Positions 44,624 through 54,808 of a DNA stretch of 64,000 nucleotides are shown one piece after another. Origin of the DNA: Billgrantia campisalis (lineage in GTDB: Bacteria > Pseudomonadota > Gammaproteobacteria > Pseudomonadales > Halomonadaceae); the NCBI RefSeq assembly GCF_022341425.1, contig NZ_JABFUC010000001.1:62001-126000 (forward strand), written 5' to 3'. The position numbers were made by a program, and so were the translations under genes. The stretch's first letter is position 1. The number at the start of each line of letters is the position of its first letter. The notes beneath the pieces were generated by a model. The model worked only from the letters and a program-made list of their open reading frames with translations. It searched no databases and was not told the DNA's origin.

Positions 44624-45624
44624 GCACCGCCAAGACCATGAGCGGCATGCGCCGCAGCGCCATCCTGATGCTGGCCCTGGACGAGGACAGCGCGGCCGAG
44701 GTGTTCAAGTTCCTGGGCCCCAAGGAGATCCAGCAGCTCAGCATGGAGATGGCGGATCTCGGCCAGGTCTCCCACGATGACATGCAGAAGGTGCTCTCGG
44801 AGTTCCATCGCGAGACCGAAGAGTTCATCGCCCTGAACCTCAACTCCAGCGAGCATATCCGCTCGGTGCTGACCAAGGCCCTGGGCAGCGAACGCGCCAC
44901 CAGCCTGATCGAGGACGTCCTGGAGTCCCAGGGCAGCAGCAGCGGCATCGACTCGCTGAACCTGATGGAAGCGCCGATGGTGGCCGAGCTGATCCGCGAC
45001 GAACACCCGCAGATCATCGCCACCATCCTGGTGCATCTGGAACGCCACCAGGCCGCCGACGTGCTGGAGCTGTTCGACGACAAGCTGCGCAACGACGTGG
45101 TGCTGCGTATCGCCACCTTCAGCGGGGTGCAGCCGGCGGCCCTGCAGGAACTCACCGAGGTGCTGTCGGGCATGCTCGACGGCCAGAACCTCAAGCGCAG
45201 CAAGATGGGCGGCGTGAGAACCGCCGCCGAGATCCTCAACCTGATGAATTCCAGCCAGGAAGAGACCGCCATCGAGACGGTGCGCGCTCACAGCGAGGAC
45301 CTGGCACAGAAAATCATCGACGAGATGTTCCTGTTCGAGAACCTGCTCGACCTGGACGATCGCAGCATCCAGCTGGTGCTCAAGGAGATCGACACCAACT
45401 CGCTGGTGGTGGCCCTGAAGGGGGCGCAGGAATCGCTGATGGAGAAGTTCCTGCGCAACATGTCGCGGCGCGCCGCCGACCTGGTACGCGAGGACATGGA
45501 GGCGCGGGGCCCGATCCGGGTCTCCCAGGTGGAAACCGAGCAGAAGGCGATCCTGCAGGTGGTGCGGCGCCTGGCCGATGCCGGCGAGATCGTGCTGAGT
45601 GGCGGAGACGACACCTATGTCTGA
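44620..45624 (+). CDS. fliG: Flagellar motor switch protein FliG
   Basis: C-ring protein of 334 residues that transmits torque from MotA. N-terminal FliF-binding domain (about 1-110), middle domain with EHPQIIATILVHLERHQAAD, and C-terminal torque domain ending in GQ-rich and LREDMEARGPIRVSQVE. The charged ridge FENLLDLDDRSIQLVLKEID (about 244-263) is intact. Start overlaps fliF, end overlaps fliH. Confidence 0.97.
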   Translation: MSTAKTMSGMRRSAILMLALDEDSAAEVFKFLGPKEIQQLSMEMADLGQVSHDDMQKVLSEFHRETEEFIALNLNSSEHIRSVLTKALGSERATSLIEDVLESQGSSSGIDSLNLMEAPMVAELIRDEHPQIIATILVHLERHQAADVLELFDDKLRNDVVLRIATFSGVQPAALQELTEVLSGMLDGQNLKRSKMGGVRTAAEILNLMNSSQEETAIETVRAHSEDLAQKIIDEMFLFENLLDLDDRSIQLVLKEIDTNSLVVALKGAQESLMEKFLRNMSRRAADLVREDMEARGPIRVSQVETEQKAILQVVRRLADAGEIVLSGGDDTYV

Positions 45625-46363
45625 CGGCAAGCCGGACCACGCAGAGCGCCATGCGCCCTGGCGGCGCTGGCAGATGGGTGAGCTGCAGTCCGGTCGCCCC
45701 CAGGCGGGCGGCGGCGAAGCGCCGCCGGCAGAGGCCGCCCAGGTGGTCCGGCAGCGACAGGCGGCCCGTCGTCAGGCCGAGCTCGACGCGCTGCGCGAGC
45801 AGGTCATCCGCGAGGCCCGAGAGGAAGGCTACCATGCCGGCCTCGAGGAGGGGCGCCGCGAGGGTCTGGCACAGGGGCTGCAGGAGGGCCGCCAGCAGGC
45901 TGCAGAAGAGCTCGACAAGCGCACCCGTGAGACGCTGGCGCCGCTTGCGCCGCTGGCCGAGCAGTTCTCCGCGGCCCTGGCGGCGCTCGACGAAAGCATC
46001 GCCGACGAGCTGGTAGAGCTGGCCCTCGCCACCGGCCGGCAGCTGGCCGGCGAGGCGCTCAAATCGCGCCCGCGCCAGGTGCTGGAGCTGGTACGCGCCC
46101 TGCTGCATACCGAGCCGCCGCTGACCGGCCAGCAGCGGCTTTGGCTGCACCCGCTGGACCACAAGCTGGTAGAACAGCATCTCGGCGAAGAGCTGGCGGC
46201 GGCCGGCTGGACCCTTCAGCCCGACGACCAGCTCAGCCGTGGGGGCTGCCGCGTGACCAGCGCCAGCGGCGAGCTGGATGCCACCTGGGAGAGCCGCTGG
46301 AAGTCCGTCAAGGCCCAGGTACGCCGACGCCGCCCTTCGACCCAGACCACCGACGACGACTAG
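45617..46363 (+). CDS. fliH: Flagellar export apparatus protein FliH
   Basis: Regulator of the FliI ATPase, 248 residues. Glu/Gln-rich N terminus, a long coiled coil with GxxxG repeats ([20 protein letters not shown], about 75-94) and a C-terminal domain with [15 protein letters not shown]. Start ATG 45617 lies inside the end of fliG; the upstream in-frame GTG is not needed. Confidence 0.94.
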   Translation: MSDGKPDHAERHAPWRRWQMGELQSGRPQAGGGEAPPAEAAQVVRQRQAARRQAELDALREQVIREAREEGYHAGLEEGRREGLAQGLQEGRQQAAEELDKRTRETLAPLAPLAEQFSAALAALDESIADELVELALATGRQLAGEALKSRPRQVLELVRALLHTEPPLTGQQRLWLHPLDHKLVEQHLGEELAAAGWTLQPDDQLSRGGCRVTSASGELDATWESRWKSVKAQVRRRRPSTQTTDDD

Positions 46364-46379
46364 CGAGACGACTGCCGAT

Positions 46380-47774
46380 ATGACCGAGGCCCTGGCCCAC
46401 AATCCGCATCAGGCACGCTGGCAGCAGACGCTGCAGCACGTGCGTGAGCGCGTAGACAGCGTGCCAGGCTATCGCACCAGCGGGCGGGTGCTGCGCGCTA
46501 CCGGCATGGTGATCGAGGCGGTGGGGCTGCGAGTGGCGTTGGGCAATGCCTGCCGCATCGAGCTGCTCTCTCCGGGAAGCACCGAAGCCACCCGCTACGC
46601 CGAGGCCGAGGTGGTCGGCTTCGCCGGCGAACGACTCTTTCTGATGCCATTGTCGGAGATCAGCGGCCTGATGCCCGGCGCCCGGGTCTTCCCGCTGGGC
46701 GACGGCCCCGACCACGCCGCCCGGCGGTTCCCCCTCGGCGCCTCACTGCTGGGCCGGGTGGTGGACGGCAACGGCCAGCCGCTGGACGGCCAGGGGTCAC
46801 TGGAGGCTGCCCCTCGCGCACCGCTGGCCACCCCGCCGCTTAACCCCCTGGCCCGCGCCCCCATCGAAGAGCAGATCGATGTCGGCATTCGTGCCATCAA
46901 CGCCCTGCTCAGCGTCGGGCGCGGCCAGCGCATGGGGCTGTTCGCCGGCTCTGGCGTGGGCAAGTCGGTACTGCTGGGAATGATGGCCCGCTACACCGCC
47001 GCCGACGTCATCGTGGTGGGGCTGATCGGCGAGCGTGGCCGCGAGGTGCAGGACTTCATCGACAACATCCTGGGCCCGGAGGGTCGCCAGCGCGCCGTGG
47101 TCGTGGCCGCCCCCGCCGACACCTCGCCGCTACAGCGCCTGCAGGGTGCCGCCTACGCCACCCGGCTGGCGGAGGATTTCCGCGACCAAGGGCAGAACGT
47201 ACTGCTTATCATGGACTCGCTGACCCGCTATGCGATGGCCCAGCGCGAGATCGCCCTGGCCATCGGCGAACCGCCGGCCACCAAGGGCTATCCGCCGTCG
47301 GTATTCGCCAAGATTCCGAGCCTGGTGGAACGGGCCGGCAACGCCGAACGCGGCAAGGGCTCGATCACTGCCTTCTATACGGTGCTCACCGAAGGCGATG
47401 ACCAGCAGGACCCCATCGCCGATTCGGCCCGGGCGATCCTCGACGGCCATATCGTGCTGTCGCGTACCCTCGCCGAGGCCGGCCACTACCCGGCCATCGA
47501 TATCGAAGCCTCCATCAGCCGGGCCATGACTCACATCATCGACGAGCCGCAGCTGCAGATGACCCAGGCCTTCAAGCAGCTGTTTTCCCGCTATCAGCGC
47601 AACCGCGACCTGATCAGCGTGGGCGCCTATACCCCGGGGCATGACCCCAAGCTCGACGAGGCAGTACAGCGCTACCCGAAACTGGAGGCCTTCCTGCAGC
47701 AGCGCATCCACGAGAACGCCTCGATCCAGGCCTCTCGGCAGGCGCTCGGTGACACCTTAGGAGTCAGGCAATGA
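46380..47774 (+). CDS. fliI: Flagellum-specific ATPase FliI
   Basis: Hexameric ATPase of the flagellar type III export machine, 464 residues. Walker [12 protein letters not shown] (186-196), Walker B region [12 protein letters not shown] and the family block [18 protein letters not shown]. Similar to F1-beta and E. coli FliI (457). The start ATG 46380 is 16 bases after fliH. Overlaps fliJ by four bases. Confidence 0.98.
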   Translation: MTEALAHNPHQARWQQTLQHVRERVDSVPGYRTSGRVLRATGMVIEAVGLRVALGNACRIELLSPGSTEATRYAEAEVVGFAGERLFLMPLSEISGLMPGARVFPLGDGPDHAARRFPLGASLLGRVVDGNGQPLDGQGSLEAAPRAPLATPPLNPLARAPIEEQIDVGIRAINALLSVGRGQRMGLFAGSGVGKSVLLGMMARYTAADVIVVGLIGERGREVQDFIDNILGPEGRQRAVVVAAPADTSPLQRLQGAAYATRLAEDFRDQGQNVLLIMDSLTRYAMAQREIALAIGEPPATKGYPPSVFAKIPSLVERAGNAERGKGSITAFYTVLTEGDDQQDPIADSARAILDGHIVLSRTLAEAGHYPAIDIEASISRAMTHIIDEPQLQMTQAFKQLFSRYQRNRDLISVGAYTPGHDPKLDEAVQRYPKLEAFLQQRIHENASIQASRQALGDTLGVRQ

Positions 47775-48229
47775 GTGCAACCTCGCAACTCGGCATGCTC
47801 AGCGATCTGGCCAGGGACGCCCGCGACCAGGCCGGCCAGCTGCTGGCGGGCGAGCGCCAGAACGAACAGCAGGTGGCGGCCCAGCTGGAGTCGCTGTCCC
47901 GCTATCGTCTGGAGTATGCTCAGCGGCTGCAAAACGCCATGCGCGACGGCATCGACCCGGCCAGCATGCACAACTACCAGCAGTTTCTTGCCTCGCTGGA
48001 TGCGGCGCTCGACCGCGCCCGCCAGGCGCTGAATGACCAGCGAAAGCGGGTTCAGCAGAGCCAGCAGCAGTGGCAGCAGGAGCAGCAACGCCTGTCCGCC
48101 TATGACACCCTCACGTCGCGACGCCACGCCGAGCAGCAACGCGAGCAGGGTCGACGCGAACAACGTATCGATGATGAGATGGCGGCCGGGCGATTGCTTC
48201 GTCAGCGTGCCAACGAGAGCGGTTCGTGA
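47771..48229 (+). CDS. fliJ: Flagellar export protein FliJ
   Basis: Coiled-coil chaperone escort of the export ATPase, 152 residues, almost wholly helical and Gln-rich ([20 protein letters not shown]). Ends in a basic/acidic tail. It overlaps fliI (ATGA). FliJ sequences are poorly conserved, but size, coiled coil and gene order make the call safe. Confidence 0.92.
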   Translation: MSATSQLGMLSDLARDARDQAGQLLAGERQNEQQVAAQLESLSRYRLEYAQRLQNAMRDGIDPASMHNYQQFLASLDAALDRARQALNDQRKRVQQSQQQWQQEQQRLSAYDTLTSRRHAEQQREQGRREQRIDDEMAAGRLLRQRANESGS

Positions 48230-48248
48230 GCCGAATCGGGAGATCGTA

Positions 48249-50135
48249 ATGGACGTAAAAATGATGCTGGCCAGTCTGGCCGGCCAGCCAACAACCAGTC
48301 AGTCGACACCCGGGGGGCGCGCGACCGCTAGCCAGTTCTCCCTGAGCCTGGCCAGCGCAGCCGGCCAGCCGGCAACCCCGAAGGGTTCGTCGGCCACCTC
48401 GAACCCGAATGCCGCAAGCCCGCGGCCAGGCGGCCAGGCGATCCAGGACGCGCTGCTGCAGCGCCTGGCCTGGCACGCCAGTCAGCAGGACCTGGCCGAA
48501 CTCGAACTGCCCGATGGACTGCAGAACGACACCGGCGCAGCAGCGCTCGAGGCAGTGCCACTCGAAGCTCTCCTCGAGCGGGTGGACTGGCATGACGCTC
48601 TTGATGGACTCGCCGAACTCGAACTGCCTGACGACCTGGACACAGCACGGGTCGACCCGCATCTCCTCGAAGCGATAGTCGAGCGCATGGCTGAGCAGGG
48701 CAGCCCGCAGGCAATGGCTCAGACCGACCTCAACCTGCCTGATGACCGGAACACAGTAGCGTTCGAGGCGATCCCGCTCGATGCGATCCTCGAACGCATG
48801 GCGCGACAGGACAGCCCGGAAGCAGTGACCCAGACCGACCTGCCCGATGACCGGATTACAGCAGCCGTCGAGGCGCTTCCCCTTGAGGCGATTCTCGAGC
48901 GCATCGCCCAGCAGGGCAGCCCGGAGGCAGCAGCCAAGCCTGAGGAGTTGGACGCAGCATGGGGCGACCCGCACCTCCTCGAGGCGATGGTCGAGCGTAT
49001 GGCCCAGCAGGGTAGCCCGGAGGCAGCAGCCCAGACCGACCTGCCTGATGACCGGAACACAGTAGCGACCGAGGCGCTCACGCTCGATGCGATCCTTGAG
49101 CGCATGGCACTGATTCAGGGCTTACAGGAGTCGCCGCGCCCGCTCAGCCTGGACGAAAAGTTGGCCCTCAGCGGCCTGCCGGCTGATCAGCGTGTCACAA
49201 CCGAGCCAAGTGACTCAACCGACAGCCGTGCTGACGACAACGCCTGGCAGGACATGCCCGAAGCCCAGGCCTTAATGACAGCGCCCGGCTCCCCGGCCAC
49301 CCTCGAGGGCGCGCGCGAAACCACCTCTCCCAGCCTGCAAGAGTCAACGAGACCTGCCCCACCATCCACGCAGTGGGAGAACCCGCGCAGCGAGGCGATG
49401 CGGCATCAGGGCCAGGGCGCCTCGTCTTCAGTGGCGAACGCCGATACAGCGACTCGCCAGGGCTTCATGAGCCAGCTCGACGCCCGTGGCGATAATCCGA
49501 TACGCAGCCTGGAGGCCTCGGCAGCGGCAACAGCGCAGGTCGCAGCTTCAACGCCGGCCAATCCCTCCGCCGAAGCATCTCGGTCGGCGGCAGGTACCCC
49601 GGAAAGCGTGCCCCTGGCAGCCCTGTCCCAGGGCAACAGCGGCACCACTGCCGCCACTGCCCCCCAGCCTGGCCCGGCACAGGCCACCCTGAGCCCCCCG
49701 CTGCAGAGCCAGGCCTGGCCCAGCCAGCTGGGTCAGCAGCTGGTCCAGTTCGCCCGCCTCGGGGGTGAGCAGCGCATCGAGATGCAGCTCCACCCGGCCG
49801 AGCTTGGGCCGCTCTCGGTGACCCTTAAGATGACCGAACAGGGTGCCCAGGCGCAGTTCCTCTCCGCGCACGCTCAGGTCCGCCAGGCGATCGAGCAGGC
49901 AATCCCGCAGCTGCGCGAGGCCTTGGCCGAGCAGGGCATAGAGCTTAGCGATACCTCGGTGGGCGAACAGCGTCAGCAGGATACCCAGGCCTTCGCCGAC
50001 ACTAACGGCCAGGGCGGGCAGCCGCGCGGCAGCGGCGGCGACTCCGATGACGCACTGGCCGATACCGATGGCCTGGACCCTCAGGCGGTCGAAACCGGTA
50101 TCAGCCTGGATGGGCGAGTGAATCTCTACGCCTGA
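48249..50135 (+). CDS. fliK: Flagellar hook-length control protein FliK (with internal repeats)
   Basis: Molecular ruler that is exported during hook growth and switches export to filament proteins; 628 residues, longer than E. coli FliK (375). N-terminal region, then six to seven imperfect repeats of 31-38 residues (about 68-295), a low-complexity Ser/Ala/Pro stretch and the conserved FliK C-terminal domain (about 495-600, with GEQRIEMQLHPAELGPLSVTL and QAIPQLREALAEQGI). Start ATG 48249 by position after fliJ. Last gene of fliFGHIJK. Confidence 0.94.
   Translation: MDVKMMLASLAGQPTTSQSTPGGRATASQFSLSLASAAGQPATPKGSSATSNPNAASPRPGGQAIQDALLQRLAWHASQQDLAELELPDGLQNDTGAAALEAVPLEALLERVDWHDALDGLAELELPDDLDTARVDPHLLEAIVERMAEQGSPQAMAQTDLNLPDDRNTVAFEAIPLDAILERMARQDSPEAVTQTDLPDDRITAAVEALPLEAILERIAQQGSPEAAAKPEELDAAWGDPHLLEAMVERMAQQGSPEAAAQTDLPDDRNTVATEALTLDAILERMALIQGLQESPRPLSLDEKLALSGLPADQRVTTEPSDSTDSRADDNAWQDMPEAQALMTAPGSPATLEGARETTSPSLQESTRPAPPSTQWENPRSEAMRHQGQGASSSVANADTATRQGFMSQLDARGDNPIRSLEASAAATAQVAASTPANPSAEASRSAAGTPESVPLAALSQGNSGTTAATAPQPGPAQATLSPPLQSQAWPSQLGQQLVQFARLGGEQRIEMQLHPAELGPLSVTLKMTEQGAQAQFLSAHAQVRQAIEQAIPQLREALAEQGIELSDTSVGEQRQQDTQAFADTNGQGGQPRGSGGDSDDALADTDGLDPQAVETGISLDGRVNLYA
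48450..49130 (+). repeat. Tandem coding repeats inside fliK
   Basis: Imperfect in-frame repeat units of about 95-115 bases. Each encodes a block like LDAILERMARQDSPEA followed by a variable TDLPDDRNT or DPH spacer. Units near 48690-48770 and 49000-49070 are almost identical in DNA, which points to recent unequal exchange. Confidence 0.8.
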
Positions 50136-50248
50136 CACAAACTGCCAAGATAGCGCCATAGGCGCGGCCTGTTCACGTCATCGCGACAGGCCCACTGCCG
50201 CATAATGGCGCATCGCGGCTGGATCCACTTTTCACGATAGGCAAGGCA
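50136..50248. other. Short gap between fliK and fliL
   Basis: No gene or clear terminator; probably the leader of the fliLMNOPQR part of the operon. Confidence 0.4.
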
Positions 50249-50722
50249 ATGGCGAAATCGACAGGTGGCACACCCAAGCTGCTGTGGCTGATGATACTGC
50301 TGGTACTGCTCTCCATGGCAGCAGCCGGCGCAGCGATCTATATGGTCATGAGCGACGACGACACGGGTCAGGGCCAGATGCAGAGCCAGCAGGTCGAACG
50401 CCAGTCGCCGATCTTCCTCAAGATTGACCCGTTCACCGTGAACCTGGCCGACGACGAGTTCGGCTCTCGACTGCTCTATGCCGGCCTGACGCTGAAGGTG
50501 GGCAACGAGGAGACTCGCGAGATCCTCGAGGAGCACATGCCCCAGGTGCGCAGCCGGCTGCTGATGCTGTTCTCCGGCAAGCAGGCTCAGGATATCGTGT
50601 CTCCCGGGGGCAAGAGCCGCCTGGGCGATGAGGTCGTGGCGACCCTCTCGGAGCCCATGACCCAGCCGCAGCCGCCCCTGGACATCCGGGACGTACTGTT
50701 TACCGAGTTCATCGTGCAATAA
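50249..50722 (+). CDS. fliL: Flagellar basal body-associated protein FliL
   Basis: Inner-membrane protein that encircles the stator, 157 residues. One membrane helix (about 11-32), an acidic linker and a FliL domain with PIFLKIDPFTVNLADDEF and the C-terminal DIRDVLFTEFIVQ. First gene of fliLMNOPQR. Confidence 0.95.
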   Translation: MAKSTGGTPKLLWLMILLVLLSMAAAGAAIYMVMSDDDTGQGQMQSQQVERQSPIFLKIDPFTVNLADDEFGSRLLYAGLTLKVGNEETREILEEHMPQVRSRLLMLFSGKQAQDIVSPGGKSRLGDEVVATLSEPMTQPQPPLDIRDVLFTEFIVQ

Positions 50723-50740
50723 CCGGGTTAGCTGGCCACC

Positions 50741-51787
50741 ATGTCCCAAGACGACCTGCTGTCACAGGAAGAGATCGACGCGCTGCTCAAGGGTGTGAGC
50801 GGCGACGACGAGCCTGCCGCCCGCGGTGATGCCGATTCACGCATTCGCCCCTATGACCCGGCCTCACAGCACCGGGTCATTCGCGAGCGCCTGCAGGCCC
50901 TGGATATCATCAATGAGCGCTTTGCGCGCCACTTCCGCATGGGGCTGTTCAACCTTTTGCGGCGCAGCGCCGATATCACCGTGGATTCGGTGCGCTATCA
51001 GAGCTACAGCGACTTCTCGCGCAACGTCCCGGTCCCCACCAATATCAACATCATCGCCATGAAGCCGCTGCGCGGCTCGGCGCTGATCGTGTTCCCCCCC
51101 AACCTGGTGTTCATGGTGGTGGACAACCTGTTCGGGGGCGACGGGCGCTTCCTGACCAAGTCGGAGGGGCGCGAGTTCACCAATACCGAACAGCGCATCA
51201 TCCAGCGGCTGCTGTCACTGGCCATCGACGCCTACGAGGAGTCATGGAAGTCGGTCTATCCGCTGGAGATCAGCTACCTGCGTTCCGAGATGCAGTCGAA
51301 GTTCGCCAATATCACCAACTCGCCCAACGAAATCGTGGTGAATACCGGCTTCAATATCGAAGTGGGCAACCTCTCCAGCAGCTTCCAGATCTGCATCCCC
51401 TACTCGATGGTGGAGCCGATTCGCGATCTGCTGGCCAATCCGCTCAGCGACGGCAGCCAGAACCAGGACGGCACCTGGACCCAGCGCATGGCCGGCGAGA
51501 TACGCCACTCAGAAGTCGAGCTGGTCGCCAACTTTACCGATATTCCCAGCTGCATCGCCCACGTCATGGCGCTAAAGGTGGGCGACGTACTGCCGCTGGA
51601 GCTGCCCGAGACCGTGATCGCCAATGTCGATGGCGTGCCGGTGATGGAGTGCGACTACGGCAGCCAGCATGAACAGCGCGCACTGCGTGTCAGGCGCATC
51701 ATCGACCATGGTGCCGAGAACCCGGCGTCCAAGGACGCCTTCATCAAGGGCGCTGCGCCTCAAGCCAAGGAATCCAAGCATGACTGA
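50741..51787 (+). CDS. fliM: Flagellar motor switch protein FliM
   Basis: C-ring protein of 348 residues that binds phospho-CheY. N-terminal CheY-binding motif DDLLSQEEIDALLKGV (3-18), middle domain with FARHFRMGLFNLLRRSADIT, and a C-terminal SpoA domain (about 255-320). GGSA motif region appears as LRGSALIVFPPNLVF. Overlaps fliN by eight bases. Confidence 0.97.
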   Translation: MSQDDLLSQEEIDALLKGVSGDDEPAARGDADSRIRPYDPASQHRVIRERLQALDIINERFARHFRMGLFNLLRRSADITVDSVRYQSYSDFSRNVPVPTNINIIAMKPLRGSALIVFPPNLVFMVVDNLFGGDGRFLTKSEGREFTNTEQRIIQRLLSLAIDAYEESWKSVYPLEISYLRSEMQSKFANITNSPNEIVVNTGFNIEVGNLSSSFQICIPYSMVEPIRDLLANPLSDGSQNQDGTWTQRMAGEIRHSEVELVANFTDIPSCIAHVMALKVGDVLPLELPETVIANVDGVPVMECDYGSQHEQRALRVRRIIDHGAENPASKDAFIKGAAPQAKESKHD

Positions 51788-52361
51788 TCCCAAGAAACCC
51801 GATCAGAACGTTTCCGACGACGATTGGGCGGCCGCCATGTCCGAACAGCAGGACGACCCGCAACCCGCCGCCGACGACGACCCCTGGGCGGAAGCGATGG
51901 CCGAGCAGGAGGCTGCCGAGGCCAAGTCCGGCCAGGGCGACGCCGACGACGACCCCTGGGCGGAGGCCCTGGCCGAGCAGCAGGCCACCGAGGCCGCCGC
52001 TGAGGATGCGCCGTCCGACCAGGGCAGCCAGGCGCCTGCCCAGGCGGCCAGCGACCAGGTTTTCCGCCCCCTGGACAAGGGGCGCGACAGCGCCACCGCC
52101 CGCGATCTCGACATGATCATGGACATCCCGGTCAAGCTCACCGTGGAGCTGGGCCGCACCAAGCTAACGATCAAGCAGCTGCTCGAGCTGGCCCAGGGCT
52201 CGGTGATCGAGCTCGACGGCCTGGCCGGCGAACCCATGGATATCCTGATCAACGGCTACCTGATCGCCCAGGGTGAAGTGGTGGTGGTCGACGACAAGTA
52301 CGGCATCCGCATCACCGAGATCATCACTCCGTCAGAACGCGTCCAGAAACTGAATCGATGA
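51780..52361 (+). CDS. fliN: Flagellar motor switch protein FliN (with acidic N-terminal extension)
   Basis: C-ring protein of 193 residues (E. coli 137). The C-terminal SpoA domain (about 115-190) is typical: [20 protein letters not shown] and [17 protein letters not shown]. The first 100 residues are an acidic low-complexity extension containing the repeat [24 protein letters not shown]. Start ATG 51780 lies inside fliM; it ends four bases into fliO. Confidence 0.95.
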   Translation: MTDPKKPDQNVSDDDWAAAMSEQQDDPQPAADDDPWAEAMAEQEAAEAKSGQGDADDDPWAEALAEQQATEAAAEDAPSDQGSQAPAQAASDQVFRPLDKGRDSATARDLDMIMDIPVKLTVELGRTKLTIKQLLELAQGSVIELDGLAGEPMDILINGYLIAQGEVVVVDDKYGIRITEIITPSERVQKLNR

Positions 52362-52801
52362 GCGACACCCCCTCCTCCGCGGCCCAGGCCTCGGGCATCG
52401 AGGCGATCTCGGCCGGCGGCGATGCCCTGGTGGGCATGGCGACCCTGGGCAAAACGGCCGCTGCCCTGGCGCTGGTCATCGCGACCATCCTGATCTGCAC
52501 CGCCCTGCTCAAGCGCTGGAGCCCCCAGCGCAGCGCCGCCGGTGGCCAGCTGAGGGTGGTCGGCAGCACCGCGCTCGGCAGCCGCGAGCGGGTGGTAATC
52601 GTCGACGTCAAGGGCACCTGGCTGGTGCTAGGGGTAGGGGGCGGCCAGATCACCAAGTTGCACGAACTCGAGGCGCCACGCCAGACACAGACTCCCCTCG
52701 ACGACGCCGCCGGCCCGTCGGAGGAGCGCTTCGCCAGCCGCTTCGCCCGCGCCCTCAAGCACAATGCCGGCCTGGGAGGCCAAGGGCGGGGAGAGTCATG
52801 A
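52358..52801 (+). CDS. fliO: Flagellar export gate assembly protein FliO
   Basis: Membrane protein of 147 residues that helps assemble the FliP ring. One membrane helix (about 30-50), then the cytoplasmic domain with [20 protein letters not shown] and [14 protein letters not shown]. Its ATG overlaps fliN and its stop overlaps fliP. Confidence 0.93.
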   Translation: MSDTPSSAAQASGIEAISAGGDALVGMATLGKTAAALALVIATILICTALLKRWSPQRSAAGGQLRVVGSTALGSRERVVIVDVKGTWLVLGVGGGQITKLHELEAPRQTQTPLDDAAGPSEERFASRFARALKHNAGLGGQGRGES

Positions 52802-53553
52802 GGCACCCGCCCCTCAGGACGGTGATTGCAGCGCTCATCCTGCTGCTGGCCGCCCTGCCGCTCACCGCCACCGCCCAGCAGTTGCCCGGCATCGTCAGCC
52901 AGCCCCTGGAAGACGGCGGTCAGCAGTGGTCCATTCAGCTGCAGACTCTGCTGCTGCTCAGCGCCATGGCCTTCCTGCCGGCGGCGCTTTTGATGATGAC
53001 CGGTTTCACGCGCATCATCATCGTGCTGAGCCTGCTGCGTACAGCCATGGGCACCCAGTCAACGCCGCCCAATCAGGTCATGCTGGGCCTGGCGCTGTTC
53101 CTTACCTTCTTCGTGATGTCGCCGGTCTTTTCGCTGGTCTACGAGACCGCCTGGCTGCCGCTCACCGCCGACGAGATCAACTTCGAAGAGTTCCTGCTGC
53201 TGGCCCAGGAGCCGTTTCGCGAGTTCATGCTGGCCCAGACTCGCGAACCCGACCTGGCGCTGTTCGCGCGACTGGCCGAGGTAGGACCCATGCAGGGGCC
53301 GGAGGACGTGCCGCTGCGGATTCTGGTACCGGCCTTCGTCACCAGCGAACTGAAGACCGCCTTTCAGATCGGCTTCACGATCTTCATCCCCTTTTTGATC
53401 ATCGATCTGGTGGTAGCCAGCACCCTGATGTCGCTGGGCATGATGATGGTGCCGCCGGCCACTATCTCCCTGCCCTTCAAGCTGATGCTGTTCGTGCTGG
53501 TGGATGGCTGGCAGCTGATCATCGGCTCACTGGCCGAAAGTTTCTTTATCTAG
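52798..53553 (+). CDS. fliP: Flagellar export gate protein FliP
   Basis: Export-gate subunit of 251 residues with a cleavable signal peptide (about 1-26, [20 protein letters not shown]) and four membrane helices. Family motifs [39 protein letters not shown] and the C-terminal [20 protein letters not shown]. Length matches E. coli (245). Confidence 0.98.
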   Translation: MRHPPLRTVIAALILLLAALPLTATAQQLPGIVSQPLEDGGQQWSIQLQTLLLLSAMAFLPAALLMMTGFTRIIIVLSLLRTAMGTQSTPPNQVMLGLALFLTFFVMSPVFSLVYETAWLPLTADEINFEEFLLLAQEPFREFMLAQTREPDLALFARLAEVGPMQGPEDVPLRILVPAFVTSELKTAFQIGFTIFIPFLIIDLVVASTLMSLGMMMVPPATISLPFKLMLFVLVDGWQLIIGSLAESFFI

Positions 53554-53595
53554 CGATTGGATGCCGGGGCTTAGCGCCTCGGCAAGGAGGGAAGG

Positions 53596-53865
53596 ATGAC
53601 ACCGGAAATGGTCATGGGCATCGCCTATCAGGGCATGCGCGTCACCCTCTTCCTGGCGGGCCCGCTGCTGATCACCGCCCTGCTGACCGGTCTGACCGTC
53701 AGTCTTTTCCAGGCTGCGACCCAGATCAACGAGATGACCCTCTCCTTCATCCCCAAGATCCTGGGGGTGTTTACCGTGCTGGTCTTCGCCGGTCCCTGGC
53801 TGCTCAAGCTGATCACCGACTTCACCCGCAACCTGTTTAGCAACATTCCCAACATGCTGATGTGA
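53596..53865 (+). CDS. fliQ: Flagellar export gate protein FliQ
   Basis: Export-gate subunit of 89 residues with two membrane helices (about 15-40 and 50-73). Family pattern TPEMVMGIAYQGMRVTLFLA and ATQINEMTLSFIPKILGV. GGAGGGAAGG precedes the ATG. Confidence 0.98.
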   Translation: MTPEMVMGIAYQGMRVTLFLAGPLLITALLTGLTVSLFQAATQINEMTLSFIPKILGVFTVLVFAGPWLLKLITDFTRNLFSNIPNMLM

Positions 53866-53872
53866 GGCACTG

Positions 53873-54667
53873 ATGGTCGAGGTGACCTTCGCGCAGCTGC
53901 ACGGCTGGCTGGTGGCGCTACTGTGGCCCTTCGTGCGCATCACCGCTTTTCTGGTCGCCTCGCCGCTGTGGGGGCACTCCAGCGTGCCCAATCAGGCCAA
54001 GATCGGCCTGGCCTTTCTGGTCACAGTGGTGATCGCCCCGGTGCTACCTCCGATGCCCGAGATTCCCATCGTTTCCTGGGCCGGCTTCGGTCTGGTGGTG
54101 GAGCAGATGCTGATCGGTATCGCCATCGGCCTGGTCATGCACGTGGTCTTTGCCGTGGTGCAGGCCGCCGGCGAGTTCATCGGGCTGCAGATGGGCCTGG
54201 CGTTCGCCACCTTCTTCGACGCCGGCAGCGGTACCAACACCGCCATCCTGTCGCGGATCTTCTTCATGATCACGCTGCTGATGTTTCTCGCCCTGGGCGG
54301 GCATCTGATGGTACTCGAGGCGCTGGTCACCAGCTTCTACGGCCTGCCGATCGGCATTGGAGCCTTCGATCCGGCCGCCTTCGAGATGCTGGTACGCTAC
54401 GGCGGCACCATCTTCGTCTCCGGTATGTCGCTGGCGCTGCCGCTGGTGGGCTCGCTGCTGATCATCAACCTGGCGCTGGGGATTCTCAACCGCTCGGCGC
54501 CGCAGCTGACCGTCTTCAATATCGGCTTTCCCACCTCCCTGACCGTCGGCATCTTCCTGCTCGGGGTGCTGATGACCGATATGGGGCGTTTCCTCCAGCG
54601 CCTGTTCAGCAACGGCCTGAGCTTCATGCATCAACTCATCGAGGCGCTGGCACCCCTGGCGACCTGA
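53873..54667 (+). CDS. fliR: Flagellar export gate protein FliR
   Basis: Export-gate subunit of 264 residues with about six membrane helices. Family pattern AFLVASPLWGHSSVPNQAKI, GEFIGLQMGLAFATFFDAGS and the end LGILNRSAPQLTVFNIGFP. Last gene of the fliL-R run; seven bases after fliQ. flhB does not follow. Confidence 0.97.
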   Translation: MVEVTFAQLHGWLVALLWPFVRITAFLVASPLWGHSSVPNQAKIGLAFLVTVVIAPVLPPMPEIPIVSWAGFGLVVEQMLIGIAIGLVMHVVFAVVQAAGEFIGLQMGLAFATFFDAGSGTNTAILSRIFFMITLLMFLALGGHLMVLEALVTSFYGLPIGIGAFDPAAFEMLVRYGGTIFVSGMSLALPLVGSLLIINLALGILNRSAPQLTVFNIGFPTSLTVGIFLLGVLMTDMGRFLQRLFSNGLSFMHQLIEALAPLAT

Positions 54668-54692
54668 TTGGCCAGCCTCCAACAGGAACGTC

Positions 54693-54726
54693 AAAAATAA
54701 AAAACCGCCCTGGCAAGCCGGGGCGG
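54693..54726 (-). terminator. Terminator of flgKL
   Basis: Minus-strand stem CCGCCC/GGGCGG (with an inner GGC/GCC step) followed by TTTTTTATTTTTG. A second hairpin GGTCCTGG-N5-CCAGGACC at 54734-54754 without T tract may serve fliR on the other strand. Confidence 0.8.
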
Positions 54727-54808
54727 GACAAAGGGTCCTGGTAGCACCAGGACCGGCAGGGAAGCGTTTCAGTCAACAAATCGGATAGAGATTAATCACA
54801 GAGATAAA

